From Gammaproteobacteria bacterium (lineage in GTDB: Bacteria; Pseudomonadota; Gammaproteobacteria; Pseudomonadales; IMCC2047): DNA of 33,712 nt. The stretch is taken from NCBI GenBank assembly GCA_021773395.1, contig JAJFKB010000023.1, positions 1-33,712 of the forward strand, given 5' to 3'. A model generated the notes under the pieces. It was given only the letters and a program-made list of their open reading frames with translations, was not told the origin of the DNA and ran no database searches. The position numbers and the translations under genes are program-made. Below are positions 18,094-25,901 of the stretch, one piece after another (within the stretch, counting starts at the first letter, position 1; each line of letters opens with the position of its first letter).

Positions 18094-18115
18094 TGTTGTA
18101 CTCCAAGAATTCCGG

Positions 18116-18886
18116 CTATAACGGCCATAGGGGGCTATTAAAGAATCGCGTGAGCCAGCCCATGGTGTTTGCATGCGCCAATTCTCCAGTTTGACTGTAG
18201 GCAATACGCGCATCAGCAATTTTTACAGACATCACACTATTATCCGCTGCAATATCATCAGGTCGAACCAGTCCACTAATTCGAATATATTCATCACCCC
18301 GGTTTAGGCGAATCCACTTCTCTCCGCGAATTCTCAGGGTACCGCTGGCTAACACTTCGGTGACCGTCACACTGATACTGCCGTTCAAACTGTTTTTCTG
18401 ATCGCTGTCGGCTTCCCCTTTGAAAGCCAACTCATTATCTACACTAGACTGCAGCCCAAAATCAGTCACTCGCTGAAAGAGGGTTGGTTCTGCCACTTTG
18501 GTTTCAGACTCTTTCTTCACCTCGGTTTCTGTTTCTTTCTTTGCGGTCGTATTTTCAACCAATAGCACCGTTAAAATGTCGCCCACATCTCTTGCGGTAC
18601 GATCTTCGAAAAAAGACACCTTGGTATAGCCATTTGATTGCGGTGTCTGAAAAATAGCCCCATTGGTTTGGCGTGGCGGCATTAGTTGCGTCTGCTCCAC
18701 CGGTGCAAACTCGGGATCGTTCGGTTGAGGTTCAAGCTGCAAACGTCCACAGGCGGCGTTCAGCAATAACATCAGCATAAATACAACCAGCTTTAGCCAT
18801 TGACTTGCGTTAGCCACTAGTGGGCCACTGGAGCTCTGCTCTGCAGGCTGCGTATTGAATGGTTTGCTGTATTGAATCTGCAACAT
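18116..18886 (-). CDS. flgH: Flagellar L-ring protein FlgH
   Basis: FlgH is an outer-membrane lipoprotein that forms the L ring bushing around the rod. The mature part carries the family blocks [46 protein letters not shown] and [25 protein letters not shown], ending near [13 protein letters not shown]. The hydrophobic stretch [15 protein letters not shown] ends at the likely lipidated Cys46. Two oddities: the positively charged leader is about 31 residues long, and position -3 of the lipobox is Asn (LLNAAC) instead of Leu. The ATG at 18886 is preceded by GGTGA at good distance, 13 bases after the flgG stop, which supports this long start. Confidence 0.93.
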   Translation of the reverse strand: MLQIQYSKPFNTQPAEQSSSGPLVANASQWLKLVVFMLMLLLNAACGRLQLEPQPNDPEFAPVEQTQLMPPRQTNGAIFQTPQSNGYTKVSFFEDRTARDVGDILTVLLVENTTAKKETETEVKKESETKVAEPTLFQRVTDFGLQSSVDNELAFKGEADSDQKNSLNGSISVTVTEVLASGTLRIRGEKWIRLNRGDEYIRISGLVRPDDIAADNSVMSVKIADARIAYSQTGELAHANTMGWLTRFFNSPLWPL

Positions 18887-18899
18887 AACTAGTCACCAA

Positions 18900-19685
18900 T
18901 TACAGTGTTTGTCCGACAAACTGAAGCATTTGATCTGATGCTGAAATAACCTTGGTATTCATTTCGTAAGCACGTTGAGTGGTAATCAGATTGACCAGTT
19001 CCTCCACCACACTGACATTGGAATTTTCCAATACTCCCTGTTCCAGCGTACCAATCCCATCCAAACCAGCGGTACCTGTAGTCGGCGTACCACTAGCCTG
19101 CGTTTCGCGAAAAAGGTTTCCACCTATTGCTTCCAGTCCAGCCGGATTAATAACATCGGCCAGCTGGATATTACCTATCTGTGTGGGTGATACCTGACCA
19201 GCAATGGTCGCACTGACCACGCCGTCGCTACCGATAGTTATCTGCGTGGTGTTGCTGGGAACTGTAATCGCCGGTTCTAAGGGTAGGCCCAGCGAATTAA
19301 CAATCTGCCCATCAGAATCGGTTTGAAACTGACCATCACGGGTGTAGGCCACCGTGCCATCGGGTGTCAATATTTGAAAGAACCCTCGGCCATTAATTGC
19401 CATATCCAGCGGTTGTTCAGTAACCTGCAGGTTACCTTTGGTATGAACTTTTTGCGTAGCGACGGTTCGCACACCCGTTCCCAACTGCAACCCCGAGGGC
19501 AACTGGTCACTCTGGGAAGATTGCGCGCCCGGTTGTTTATCCACTTGGTAAAGTAGATCCTGAAACACCGCACGATCTCTTTTGAAACCAGTAGTACTGA
19601 CGTTTGCCAGGTTGTTGGAAATAGTCGACAGCGCTTTATCCTGTGCGCTTAATCCTGTTTTACTAATCCAGAGTGACGCTAACAT
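18900..19685 (-). CDS. flgG: Flagellar distal rod protein FlgG
   Basis: FlgG forms the distal rod. The 261 residues (typical 260-262) begin MLASLWISKTGLSAQDKALS with the axial-protein signature TISNNLANVSTTGFKRDRAVF. They continue QLPSGLQLGTGVRTVATQKVHTKGNL, the FlgG-specific strand, and PLDMAINGRGFFQI. The C-terminus has GVLENSNVSVVEELVNLITTQRAYEMNTKVI. AGGAGAAAGTGAT precedes the ATG, a strong ribosome site. It is followed closely by flgH. A 150-bp gap separates it from flgF. Confidence 0.97.
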   Translation of the reverse strand: MLASLWISKTGLSAQDKALSTISNNLANVSTTGFKRDRAVFQDLLYQVDKQPGAQSSQSDQLPSGLQLGTGVRTVATQKVHTKGNLQVTEQPLDMAINGRGFFQILTPDGTVAYTRDGQFQTDSDGQIVNSLGLPLEPAITVPSNTTQITIGSDGVVSATIAGQVSPTQIGNIQLADVINPAGLEAIGGNLFRETQASGTPTTGTAGLDGIGTLEQGVLENSNVSVVEELVNLITTQRAYEMNTKVISASDQMLQFVGQTL

Positions 19686-19835
19686 ATCACTTTCTCCTAA
19701 ATGTCCCGTTGCCTGGCTCTATCTCTTAATATGGTGCTGCAGGCTGTGTTGATTAAGTGCTTTACTCATCTGTTTACTGACTCTGTATCGAATGAAGACA
19801 TTTGCCTATCAAGACTTCTGTTTACCAATACCTTA

Positions 19836-20576
19836 TCAAGACATCTGCAAGAGTCGTGCCGCTGCCTCCGCATTTTGCTCCGCGTTACTCATCATCTTGA
19901 TTTGCATCTCAAACTGACGTGAAAGCGAAATAATTTCGGTCAATGTTTCAACGGCATTAACGTTGCTTCCTTCTAAAAAACCAGACTCCAGACGAACGCT
20001 GGCATCTGCCTCCAAATCCTTGCCATCTCTGGCGTACATCAATCCATCCTCACCCTTGTAGAGGTTGGCCCGCTCAGGATTCACCAGTTTGATCCTGTCA
20101 ACTTCCGCAATTTCCTGTGCTTTAGCACCCAGCGGCCGCACCGAGATGGTTCCATCTATACCGATATTGATCCCCTGCGATGGTGGCAATGAAATTGGAG
20201 CACCGTTGCCCATCACCGGCAATCCGCTGCCGTTACGCAACACCCCATTCACATCAACGGTCAGATCACCGGCACGCGTATAGGCCTCTGAGCCATCCAG
20301 GTTCTGCACAGCGATCCAGCCGTCACCGGGAATTGCCACATCCAGATCACGCCCGGTTTCTTGCAAAGCTCCAGCGTGCATTCTTGTTGCCGGACGCTCG
20401 GTCATTGCATAGACACGACTGGGAAAAGTTTCGCCAAACACCGGCATGGCCCTGGCTTGCGCATAGTCCGCTCGAAAACCAGTGGTCGCGGCATTCGCCA
20501 GATTATTGGCATGGATAGCCATGCCGGTCATATTCTGGCTCGCCCCGGTCATGGCAACATATAGGGATTTATCCAT
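19836..20576 (-). CDS. flgF: Flagellar proximal rod protein FlgF
   Basis: FlgF is a proximal rod subunit. The 246 residues begin MDKSLYVAMTGASQNMTGMA and carry the axial signature HANNLANAATTGFRADYAQA. DLDVAIPGDGWIAVQNLDGSEAYTRAGDLTVD follows in the middle, and ESGFLEGSNVNAVETLTEIISLSRQFEMQIKMM closes the protein. Length is typical. The gap to flgE upstream is 79 bases and to flgG downstream 150 bases. I see no sigma-54 or sigma-28 motif in these gaps, so transcription probably comes from the flgB promoter. Confidence 0.96.
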   Translation of the reverse strand: MDKSLYVAMTGASQNMTGMAIHANNLANAATTGFRADYAQARAMPVFGETFPSRVYAMTERPATRMHAGALQETGRDLDVAIPGDGWIAVQNLDGSEAYTRAGDLTVDVNGVLRNGSGLPVMGNGAPISLPPSQGINIGIDGTISVRPLGAKAQEIAEVDRIKLVNPERANLYKGEDGLMYARDGKDLEADASVRLESGFLEGSNVNAVETLTEIISLSRQFEMQIKMMSNAEQNAEAAARLLQMS

Positions 20577-20655
20577 TGCTCACTACTCACTTGTTATTCA
20601 TGAAAGAAAGGTCTGTTTTGGGTTTGCCCTGGCAACCCATCACAAAACATTAATC

Positions 20656-21939
20656 TTATCGAATATTGATAATCGACTGAGTCACCGTTGACTCGGTTTC
20701 AATCGTTTTGGCGCTCGCCTGGAAGTTTCGTTGCGCCACAATCAAGGCCACTAATTCCTCTGAAAGCTCAACATTCGAGTCCTCTAGCGCACCGGACTGA
20801 ATCACACCCAGTGCTGCCGTACCTGGAGACCCTACGTTAGGCGTTCCAGATTCAAAGGTTTCTGCCCAGGATGAATCTCCCTGAGGAGACAGCCCCTGTG
20901 GATTATTGAAGTTGGCCAATGCGACCTGCCCCAGTGTTCTCGATTGACCATTGGTGTAGCGCGCAAAAATAATGCCTTCGGCTGAAAAATCAACACCGGC
21001 CAAACGTCCCTGAGAAAATCCATTTTGAGTGATATCATTCACGGAAAATGCTCCACCGAATTGGGTGGTACCACTTATATCAATCACAAAGTTTGAACTG
21101 GTCAGTGGATCTGGAAAAGGGAAAGTGTTTAACGCCCCATTGCCAACATCGGCACCATTGGGTGCACCGGTCGAGTCCGCGGGCGTCCAGTCCGTGATCG
21201 GACCAAAGGGCTGCGCCGCGCTTAACGTACCATCGGTATTGAAGGTCACGGTAAAAGGCGTGCCACCAGCTACGTCCTGACCATCGATCTGCACATACAT
21301 GTCCCAGGTATTGACAGTCGCCTGCTTCACAAAATACTGCGTCATAACATGTGGGTTTCCAAGACTGTCAAAAATAGTGACCGAGGTCGCATTGTTAAAA
21401 GTGTCGGTATTGGTAGCGTCAAAGGGGGATCCGGCTGGAGGCAACGAAGTTGCGTCCAAGTTCATAAGGCTTTGAATCTCGGAAGTACGAATGGGATCCA
21501 GGTTATCTGTTTGTATACGCAGATTACTCAAGTCACTATCCAGACCACCGGAAGCGGTCCGCGCAAATCCTTGCAAGTTACCACCGGAATTATTGACCAG
21601 GTAGCCATCCCGATCCAGGCTCAACAGGCCTGAACGCGAATAAACCTGCTCTCCCTGCTGATCCATAATAAAAAAGCCATTACCGTTAATCGCCAGATCA
21701 AGTGCGCTGTTAGTGAAAGAAATATTACCCTGGGAAAACTGTTGCGAAACATTAGACAGCAAAACACCACTGCCCACAGAGTTACCGCCGCCGCCAACCA
21801 CCGAAGCGGCATAGACATCAGCAAATTCAGCCCGGGATGCTTTAAATCCGGCTGTGCTGGCATTGGCGATATTGTTACCAATCACGTTCAAATCAGAGCT
21901 GGCCGCTCGTAAACCAGAAATCGCGGTATTAAATGCCAT
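20656..21939 (-). CDS. flgE: Flagellar hook protein FlgE
   Basis: FlgE polymerises into the hook, the flexible joint between rod and filament. The 427 residues begin MAFNTAISGLRAASSDLNVI with GNNIANASTAGFKASRAEFADVYA. ALDLAINGNGFFIMDQQGEQVYSRSGLLSLD follows and then the D1/D2 strands (SVTIFDSLGNPHVMTQYFVKQ). The end is GALEDSNVELSEELVALIVAQRNFQASAKTIETE. Length is within the usual range (about 400-460). AGGAG precedes the ATG. It lies 23 bases after flgD. Confidence 0.97.
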   Translation of the reverse strand: MAFNTAISGLRAASSDLNVIGNNIANASTAGFKASRAEFADVYAASVVGGGGNSVGSGVLLSNVSQQFSQGNISFTNSALDLAINGNGFFIMDQQGEQVYSRSGLLSLDRDGYLVNNSGGNLQGFARTASGGLDSDLSNLRIQTDNLDPIRTSEIQSLMNLDATSLPPAGSPFDATNTDTFNNATSVTIFDSLGNPHVMTQYFVKQATVNTWDMYVQIDGQDVAGGTPFTVTFNTDGTLSAAQPFGPITDWTPADSTGAPNGADVGNGALNTFPFPDPLTSSNFVIDISGTTQFGGAFSVNDITQNGFSQGRLAGVDFSAEGIIFARYTNGQSRTLGQVALANFNNPQGLSPQGDSSWAETFESGTPNVGSPGTAALGVIQSGALEDSNVELSEELVALIVAQRNFQASAKTIETESTVTQSIINIR

Positions 21940-21962
21940 GGTGCTCTCCTTCTATTTTTTTA

Positions 21963-22631
21963 CTAATTAATTTGTGATATTTCATTGAGTGCTATTGAGC
22001 CCAACGACCCCTCTAAATTCAGAATCACACCACCCGATTGTCCTGTGGTGACACTGTCTACATTGGCGTTCACCATAGCCACAACCTGCTGACTGCCATC
22101 ACTGAGGTCAGCATCAGCGACGACTCGGTAATGCCCGGAAGGCATGGCTACGCCATTACTATCAAATCCATCCCAGCTAAAATTCACCTTGCCGGACGAG
22201 TGTGAACCCATCGGAATCTGTCGCACCAGTGCGCCTGTCTGATCGAATATATTCACCATTAAATTGGCTGTACTGGCTGGCAAGTCGACTGACCCGGTCA
22301 GCGGTGCACCTATATTCAGCTGCCCCACATCACTGGGTATCTGTACACTTCGACCAACCAGCGCAGTTGCCTGCAGCGCCTGGTTGGACAGCATGCCGGA
22401 ACTAAACTGCTCCAAGGTTAAATTCAGCTTTTCTACACCTTCCACAGTACTGAATTGTGCCAACTGCGACAGGAACTCCCCATTGTCCTGAGGCGACAAT
22501 GGATCCTGGTTATTCAGCTGTGCCACTAACAGCTTCAGAAAATCCGATTCGCCGCTGTTGCTTTCCTTGGTTTCGCGCTGGTTCAGCTGCTCCAAGACTG
22601 ATTGACTGCTAATACCGGTTACGTCGTTCAT
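21963..22631 (-). CDS. flgD: Flagellar hook cap/scaffold protein FlgD
   Basis: FlgD is the scaffold on which the hook grows and is discarded afterwards. The 222 residues show the FlgD N-terminal motif SDFLKLLVAQLNNQDPLSPQDNGEFLSQLAQFSTVEGVEKLN. The FLIG/tudor-like C-terminal part follows (MVNIFDQTGALVRQIPMGSHSSGKVNFSWDGFDSNGVAMPSGHYRV). Length is normal. It sits between flgC and flgE in the standard order. Confidence 0.96.
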   Translation of the reverse strand: MNDVTGISSQSVLEQLNQRETKESNSGESDFLKLLVAQLNNQDPLSPQDNGEFLSQLAQFSTVEGVEKLNLTLEQFSSGMLSNQALQATALVGRSVQIPSDVGQLNIGAPLTGSVDLPASTANLMVNIFDQTGALVRQIPMGSHSSGKVNFSWDGFDSNGVAMPSGHYRVVADADLSDGSQQVVAMVNANVDSVTTGQSGGVILNLEGSLGSIALNEISQIN

Positions 22632-22669
22632 AATCTAACCCTTGATGATCATTCCGTTTTGAGTCGGTT

Positions 22670-23110
22670 TTATTGCCCTAAGGTTAAAATGCGTTGCATC
22701 ATTTGTTTGGCGGTATTCATCATCTCCACGTTCGTTTGGAAGGAACGGGAAGCAGAAATCATATCCGCCATTTCCTCCACCACATTTACGTTCGGATAAA
22801 ACAGATAGCCCTGATCATCCGCCATCGGGTGATCAGGTTGATAATGTTTTCTTAACGGTGCCTGGCTTTCTACGATACCATCCACCTGCACACCAGCACC
22901 CGCTGACAAAGCATCACTTTGAATACTTGAACCGAGCGCTTCAAACTGCTGCTTGATCACAGAAAATACCGGGTGACGCGAGCGATAGGTGTTACCTTCG
23001 CTGCTGCTAACGCTCTCAGCGTTGGCAATATTGCTGGATACCGTGTTAAGGCGCACCGTTTGTGCTGCCATTCCTGATCCGGCGATATCAAATATGTTGG
23101 TTAGCGACAT
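22670..23110 (-). CDS. flgC: Flagellar proximal rod protein FlgC
   Basis: FlgC is a proximal rod subunit. The 146 residues begin MSLTNIFDIAGSGMAAQTVR with LNTVSSNIANAESVSSSEGN, the axial-protein signature. The family motif GYLFYPNVNVVEEMADMISASRSFQTNVEMMNTAK lies near the C-terminus. Length is slightly above the enteric protein (134). It starts 3 bases after the flgB stop codon. Confidence 0.97.
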   Translation of the reverse strand: MSLTNIFDIAGSGMAAQTVRLNTVSSNIANAESVSSSEGNTYRSRHPVFSVIKQQFEALGSSIQSDALSAGAGVQVDGIVESQAPLRKHYQPDHPMADDQGYLFYPNVNVVEEMADMISASRSFQTNVEMMNTAKQMMQRILTLGQ

Positions 23111-23113
23111 GCT

Positions 23114-23509
23114 CTATTCTCCACGCAGGGCCTTGCTCAACCCTTTAAATTTGCTGTTCAGAAAGGTAAAGCTGGTTTGAAACTTAAGTGCATTTTTTGC
23201 ATATTCCGCCTGTTCTATTTGCAGATCCACAGTATTACCGTCCAGCGAAGGCTGCATCGGCACCCGGTACAGAAGTTCAGCGCCACCCATCCCTGCACCC
23301 ATCAGGGGCAGATGTCTGGCATGTGTCTTTTTCATGCTCACCCGCTCCTGAACGGAAGATTGGAGTAACTTGGCAAAATCCAGATCTCTAGCCTGATACC
23401 CCGGGGTATCCGCATTGGCAATGTTGTTCGCTAACACTTCTGCTCTGCGACTATGCAGGCTCAGTGCCCGATCATGTATTCCCAGTGCGGATTCAAAATT
23501 AATTGCCAT
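23114..23509 (-). CDS. flgB: Flagellar proximal rod protein FlgB
   Basis: FlgB is the first rod subunit to assemble beyond the MS ring. The 131 residues begin MAINFESALGIHDRALSLHS with RAEVLANNIANADTPGYQARDLDF, the defining signature. The protein ends in the helix QAEYAKNALKFQTSFTFLNSKFKGLSKALRGE. Length is typical (about 130-138). It is the first gene of flgBCDEFGHIJKL, with a sigma-54 type promoter about 60 bases upstream. Confidence 0.97.
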   Translation of the reverse strand: MAINFESALGIHDRALSLHSRRAEVLANNIANADTPGYQARDLDFAKLLQSSVQERVSMKKTHARHLPLMGAGMGGAELLYRVPMQPSLDGNTVDLQIEQAEYAKNALKFQTSFTFLNSKFKGLSKALRGE

Positions 23510-23567
23510 GATTTGCTCTCTTCTACTTGCCTGCGATGGCTGAAATTATATATGCAATACAAACCAA

Positions 23568-23583
23568 AGCAGATTTCATGCCA
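23568..23583 (-). promoter_or_regulatory. Sigma-54 promoter of flgB operon
   Basis: Minus-strand TGGCATGAAATCTGCT has GG and GC exactly 10 bases apart and differs from TGGCACG-N4-TTGCW at two positions. It would start RNA near 23557, about 48 bases before the flgB ATG. It closely resembles the fliD promoter element. Confidence 0.75.
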
Positions 23584-23798
23584 ACTTATTATTTCCTTAC
23601 GTTTCATATAGTTATAGGATCTCGCCTCGTTCCTACAGGATTAAGCGGCAATGGAGTTCCGCTCAGCGGAGAGTTTCGTAGATCAAAAAAATTAGTGAGT
23701 CCTGCGAAATCACAGATTTGTATACCATTAAAATAGCCATGCTAGGCACAGCTAGCGCTTTACCCCATAAACAATACTATTGAGGTAGTCACGATATA

Positions 23799-23814
23799 AG
23801 GCATGAAAATTGCT
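23799..23814 (+). promoter_or_regulatory. Sigma-54 promoter of flgA
   Basis: AGGCATGAAAATTGCT has GG and GC 10 bases apart and a full TTGCT -12 box. RNA would start near 23825. It is divergent from the flgB promoter; about 215 bases lie between them and could hold the enhancer sites for an FleQ/FlrC-type activator. No consensus for that site is applied here. Confidence 0.7.
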
Positions 23815-23838
23815 TAATAACCTAGTAAGGCTAAGAAA

Positions 23839-24666
23839 ATGGCCAGTACCGCCAATTTTTTGCCGCTTATACGAATAGTTGTTAATAGGCAGTTAATAGT
23901 AGCTAAGGTCGATGGGATAATTTTGAGCGTAAGATCCATGTACGATTTACCCCGCTATCCAGCCAGCATGACGATGCTGATTTTGGCAATTTGCCTATTC
24001 ATATCGCCTGTTAGCGAAGCCTACACATCAGCCAAGCAAATCAAGCAGCTGGTTGAGACGCACGTGAGCGGCTTACTAAAACGAAATAGTATTAGCGCTA
24101 AGCCCAACCAGCGGGTGGACTACCAAATTGCCAATGTCGACCCAAGATTACGCCTGGCAGACTGCAGCGAGCCAGCCAGTGTATTCATTGACCCTCGTAA
24201 ATTGGTAGGTCGACTTACAGCAAAAGTTGAGTGTAACGGCGCGCTTCCCTGGTCAATCTATGTCCCGGTAACCGTCAAGCTCTATAAATCAATTGTTACC
24301 GCAAATACCCCGATTGCACGTGGCGAGTTAATTACAAGAGATAAACTACAGATTAGAGAAAAGGAGATATCCCGGCTCACACAGGGTTATTTCACAAACC
24401 CCTCTCATGTACTTAACAAGCAGCTCAAAAGGTCAATTGCAATGAATGCCGCCATCACCCCTGATTCAATAATTGAGCCCTTGGCGATTAAGAAAGGAGA
24501 CTCTGTGATGATTGTTGCAAGCAGCGGAACTATACAGGTGCGCAGTCCAGGCATTGCCTTGTCAAACGGGCGTATTGGACAGCAGATCCGGGTTAAGAAC
24601 AGTGCCTCGAAACGTATTGTGAATGCCCGGGTAAAAGAAAAAGGCCTGGTACAGGTGTCGATCTAA
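23839..24666 (+). CDS. flgA: P-ring assembly chaperone FlgA
   Basis: FlgA is a periplasmic chaperone that helps FlgI form the P ring. The conserved part has VDYQIANVDPRLRLADCSEP, then the SAF domain (TANTPIARGELITRDKLQIREKEI), and ends SNGRIGQQIRVKNSASKRIVNARVKEKG, all typical. The start is uncertain. The ATG at 23839 gives 275 residues, has AAGG before it and lies about 14 bases after the predicted transcription start, but it puts the hydrophobic signal (MTMLILAICLFISPVSEA) 43 residues in. The ATG at 23938 (242 residues) gives an ordinary signal peptide but has a weak ribosome site. Usual family length (about 220-240) favours 23938. Confidence 0.9.
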   Translation: MASTANFLPLIRIVVNRQLIVAKVDGIILSVRSMYDLPRYPASMTMLILAICLFISPVSEAYTSAKQIKQLVETHVSGLLKRNSISAKPNQRVDYQIANVDPRLRLADCSEPASVFIDPRKLVGRLTAKVECNGALPWSIYVPVTVKLYKSIVTANTPIARGELITRDKLQIREKEISRLTQGYFTNPSHVLNKQLKRSIAMNAAITPDSIIEPLAIKKGDSVMIVASSGTIQVRSPGIALSNGRIGQQIRVKNSASKRIVNARVKEKGLVQVSI

Positions 24667-24786
24667 TGAAAGATACCCGGTTTGCCAGCTTGCACATTTG
24701 ACTAAATTTGATTAAACAAGACTCAGCGTTGATAATTAGCAGTTCCAGGCAGCAGAAAAAAGACAAATTATTGTTGCAAAATAGGC

Positions 24787-24813
24787 TAAAGTTTTTACCA
24801 CTAAGGCCGATAG
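24787..24813 (+). promoter_or_regulatory. Sigma-28 (FliA) promoter of flgM
   Basis: TAAA (24787-24790), exactly 15 bases, then GCCGATAG (24806-24813). It matches the sigma-28 consensus in 11 of 12 defined positions and nearly equals the fliC promoter. It stands 30 bases before the flgM ATG, so FlgM is under control of the factor it inhibits. Confidence 0.85.
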
Positions 24814-24843
24814 CTTGGATACTAGCAAGTACTAGAGCGAACT

Positions 24844-25152
24844 ATGGTTAACGACATCAACGGGCTAAACCCGACAACTGCACAAAGTAGCACCGGCAAA
24901 AAAGCTGGTCGCGTGGATGCTGTTGGCGCTGAGAATCTAACCCCGGCTGAACCACTTCAGGAATCAGCCGCGGATAGCTTTGAATTAAGCTCTCAGGCTC
25001 AATTACTGAGTCAGCTGGAAGCTAAGATCAGCGAGTTACCCGATGTTGACCAGGATCGTGTTAATGCCCTCCGCGATGCCATAGACAAAGGACAATTTGA
25101 GATCGACAGCTTCAGTCTGGCCCAGGATATTGTCAACTTTGAGTTTAAATAA
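24844..25152 (+). CDS. flgM: Anti-sigma-28 factor FlgM
   Basis: FlgM binds FliA and keeps late genes off until the hook is complete, when it is exported. The 102-residue protein begins MVNDINGLNPTTAQSSTG, with a polar, probably disordered first half. The sigma-binding C-terminal half has DSFELSSQAQLLSQLEAKI and DRVNALRDAIDKGQFEIDSF, the family motif. Length is normal. It is preceded by a sigma-28 promoter, making a feedback loop, and followed 53 bases later by flgN. Confidence 0.94.
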   Translation: MVNDINGLNPTTAQSSTGKKAGRVDAVGAENLTPAEPLQESAADSFELSSQAQLLSQLEAKISELPDVDQDRVNALRDAIDKGQFEIDSFSLAQDIVNFEFK

Positions 25153-25205
25153 TCGCAGATCCTGATTTTAGAATCTGCTTTTGCTAGACCCGAATGGAGA
25201 ATACC

Positions 25206-25685
25206 ATGGCTATCGCTACTAACTTTTTGTCGTCCGTCATTCAAGCATCAGAACTGCTGAATCAACTTACCACATTACTGGAAAAAGAACGCCATGCGCT
25301 TGAAACAAGTGACGCGCAACAATCCCAGGCGATACTCCCCGACAAAACCGCATTACTGAAGTTACTGGAACAAAACGCTCAGGAACGTGGCCAACTACTT
25401 GTATCCTCAGGCTTTGAAGCCAACAGCGAAGGCGTACTGACATTTATTGAACAACTGCCGGACTCCTCTCATCGTGAAATAACAGTACGCTGGGAGGAGT
25501 TACAAACTCAGATGCATAATTGCAAAGATGCCAATACAGTCAATGGAAAAATCATTCACCGCTCCCGCCAACAGATCGATACCCTGCTAGGGCTATTGCA
25601 GGGCAACCGGAATAGCGGCAAAATATACAACAATTCAGGTACTGCGCAGTCCGTTAATCATAATCCGATGCTCGCTAAAGCCTGA
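25206..25685 (+). CDS. flgN: Flagellar export chaperone FlgN
   Basis: FlgN is a cytoplasmic chaperone for the junction proteins FlgK and FlgL. The 159-residue, fully helical protein has the usual layout: LNQLTTLLEKERHALETSDAQ near the start, ILPDKTALLKLLEQNAQERGQLL, and GKIIHRSRQQIDTLLGLLQG near the end. GGAG lies 7 bases before the ATG at 25206; an in-frame ATG at 25194 overlaps that site and is less likely. The flgM-flgN pairing is standard. Confidence 0.9.
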   Translation: MAIATNFLSSVIQASELLNQLTTLLEKERHALETSDAQQSQAILPDKTALLKLLEQNAQERGQLLVSSGFEANSEGVLTFIEQLPDSSHREITVRWEELQTQMHNCKDANTVNGKIIHRSRQQIDTLLGLLQGNRNSGKIYNNSGTAQSVNHNPMLAKA

Positions 25686-25901
25686 AGCAGTTAGTTGCTA
25701 TCCGCGGCTAGTGAAATAGAAAAGTGGCACATAAAATTCGCGGCATTAGTAGCAGCCATTTGACGAGTGACAAGGTATTAAAAGGAGAATTAAAGCTCTA
25801 CACAGGGAATAGCTCACAATAATCATTCTGCACCCGCGCTTGCTCTATTAGACAACACTACTAAACTTATTATAAAAATCAGTGAGTTGCAGGCATCAAA
25901 A

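Noticed and set aside
19686-19835. Internal promoter or gene between flgG and flgF
   Set aside because: No sigma-54 or sigma-28 motif on the minus strand and no coding frame with family features; only a loosely repeated TATCAAGAC unit.
23650-23690. Hairpin TCCGC/GCGGA between flgB and flgA
   Set aside because: A 5-bp stem with a short loop is likely by chance. It may lie within activator sites but I have no support for a call.
25720-25745. Sigma-54 promoter before the ycgR-type gene
   Set aside because: TGGCACATAAAATTCGC starts well, but the GG to GC spacing is 12 rather than 10.
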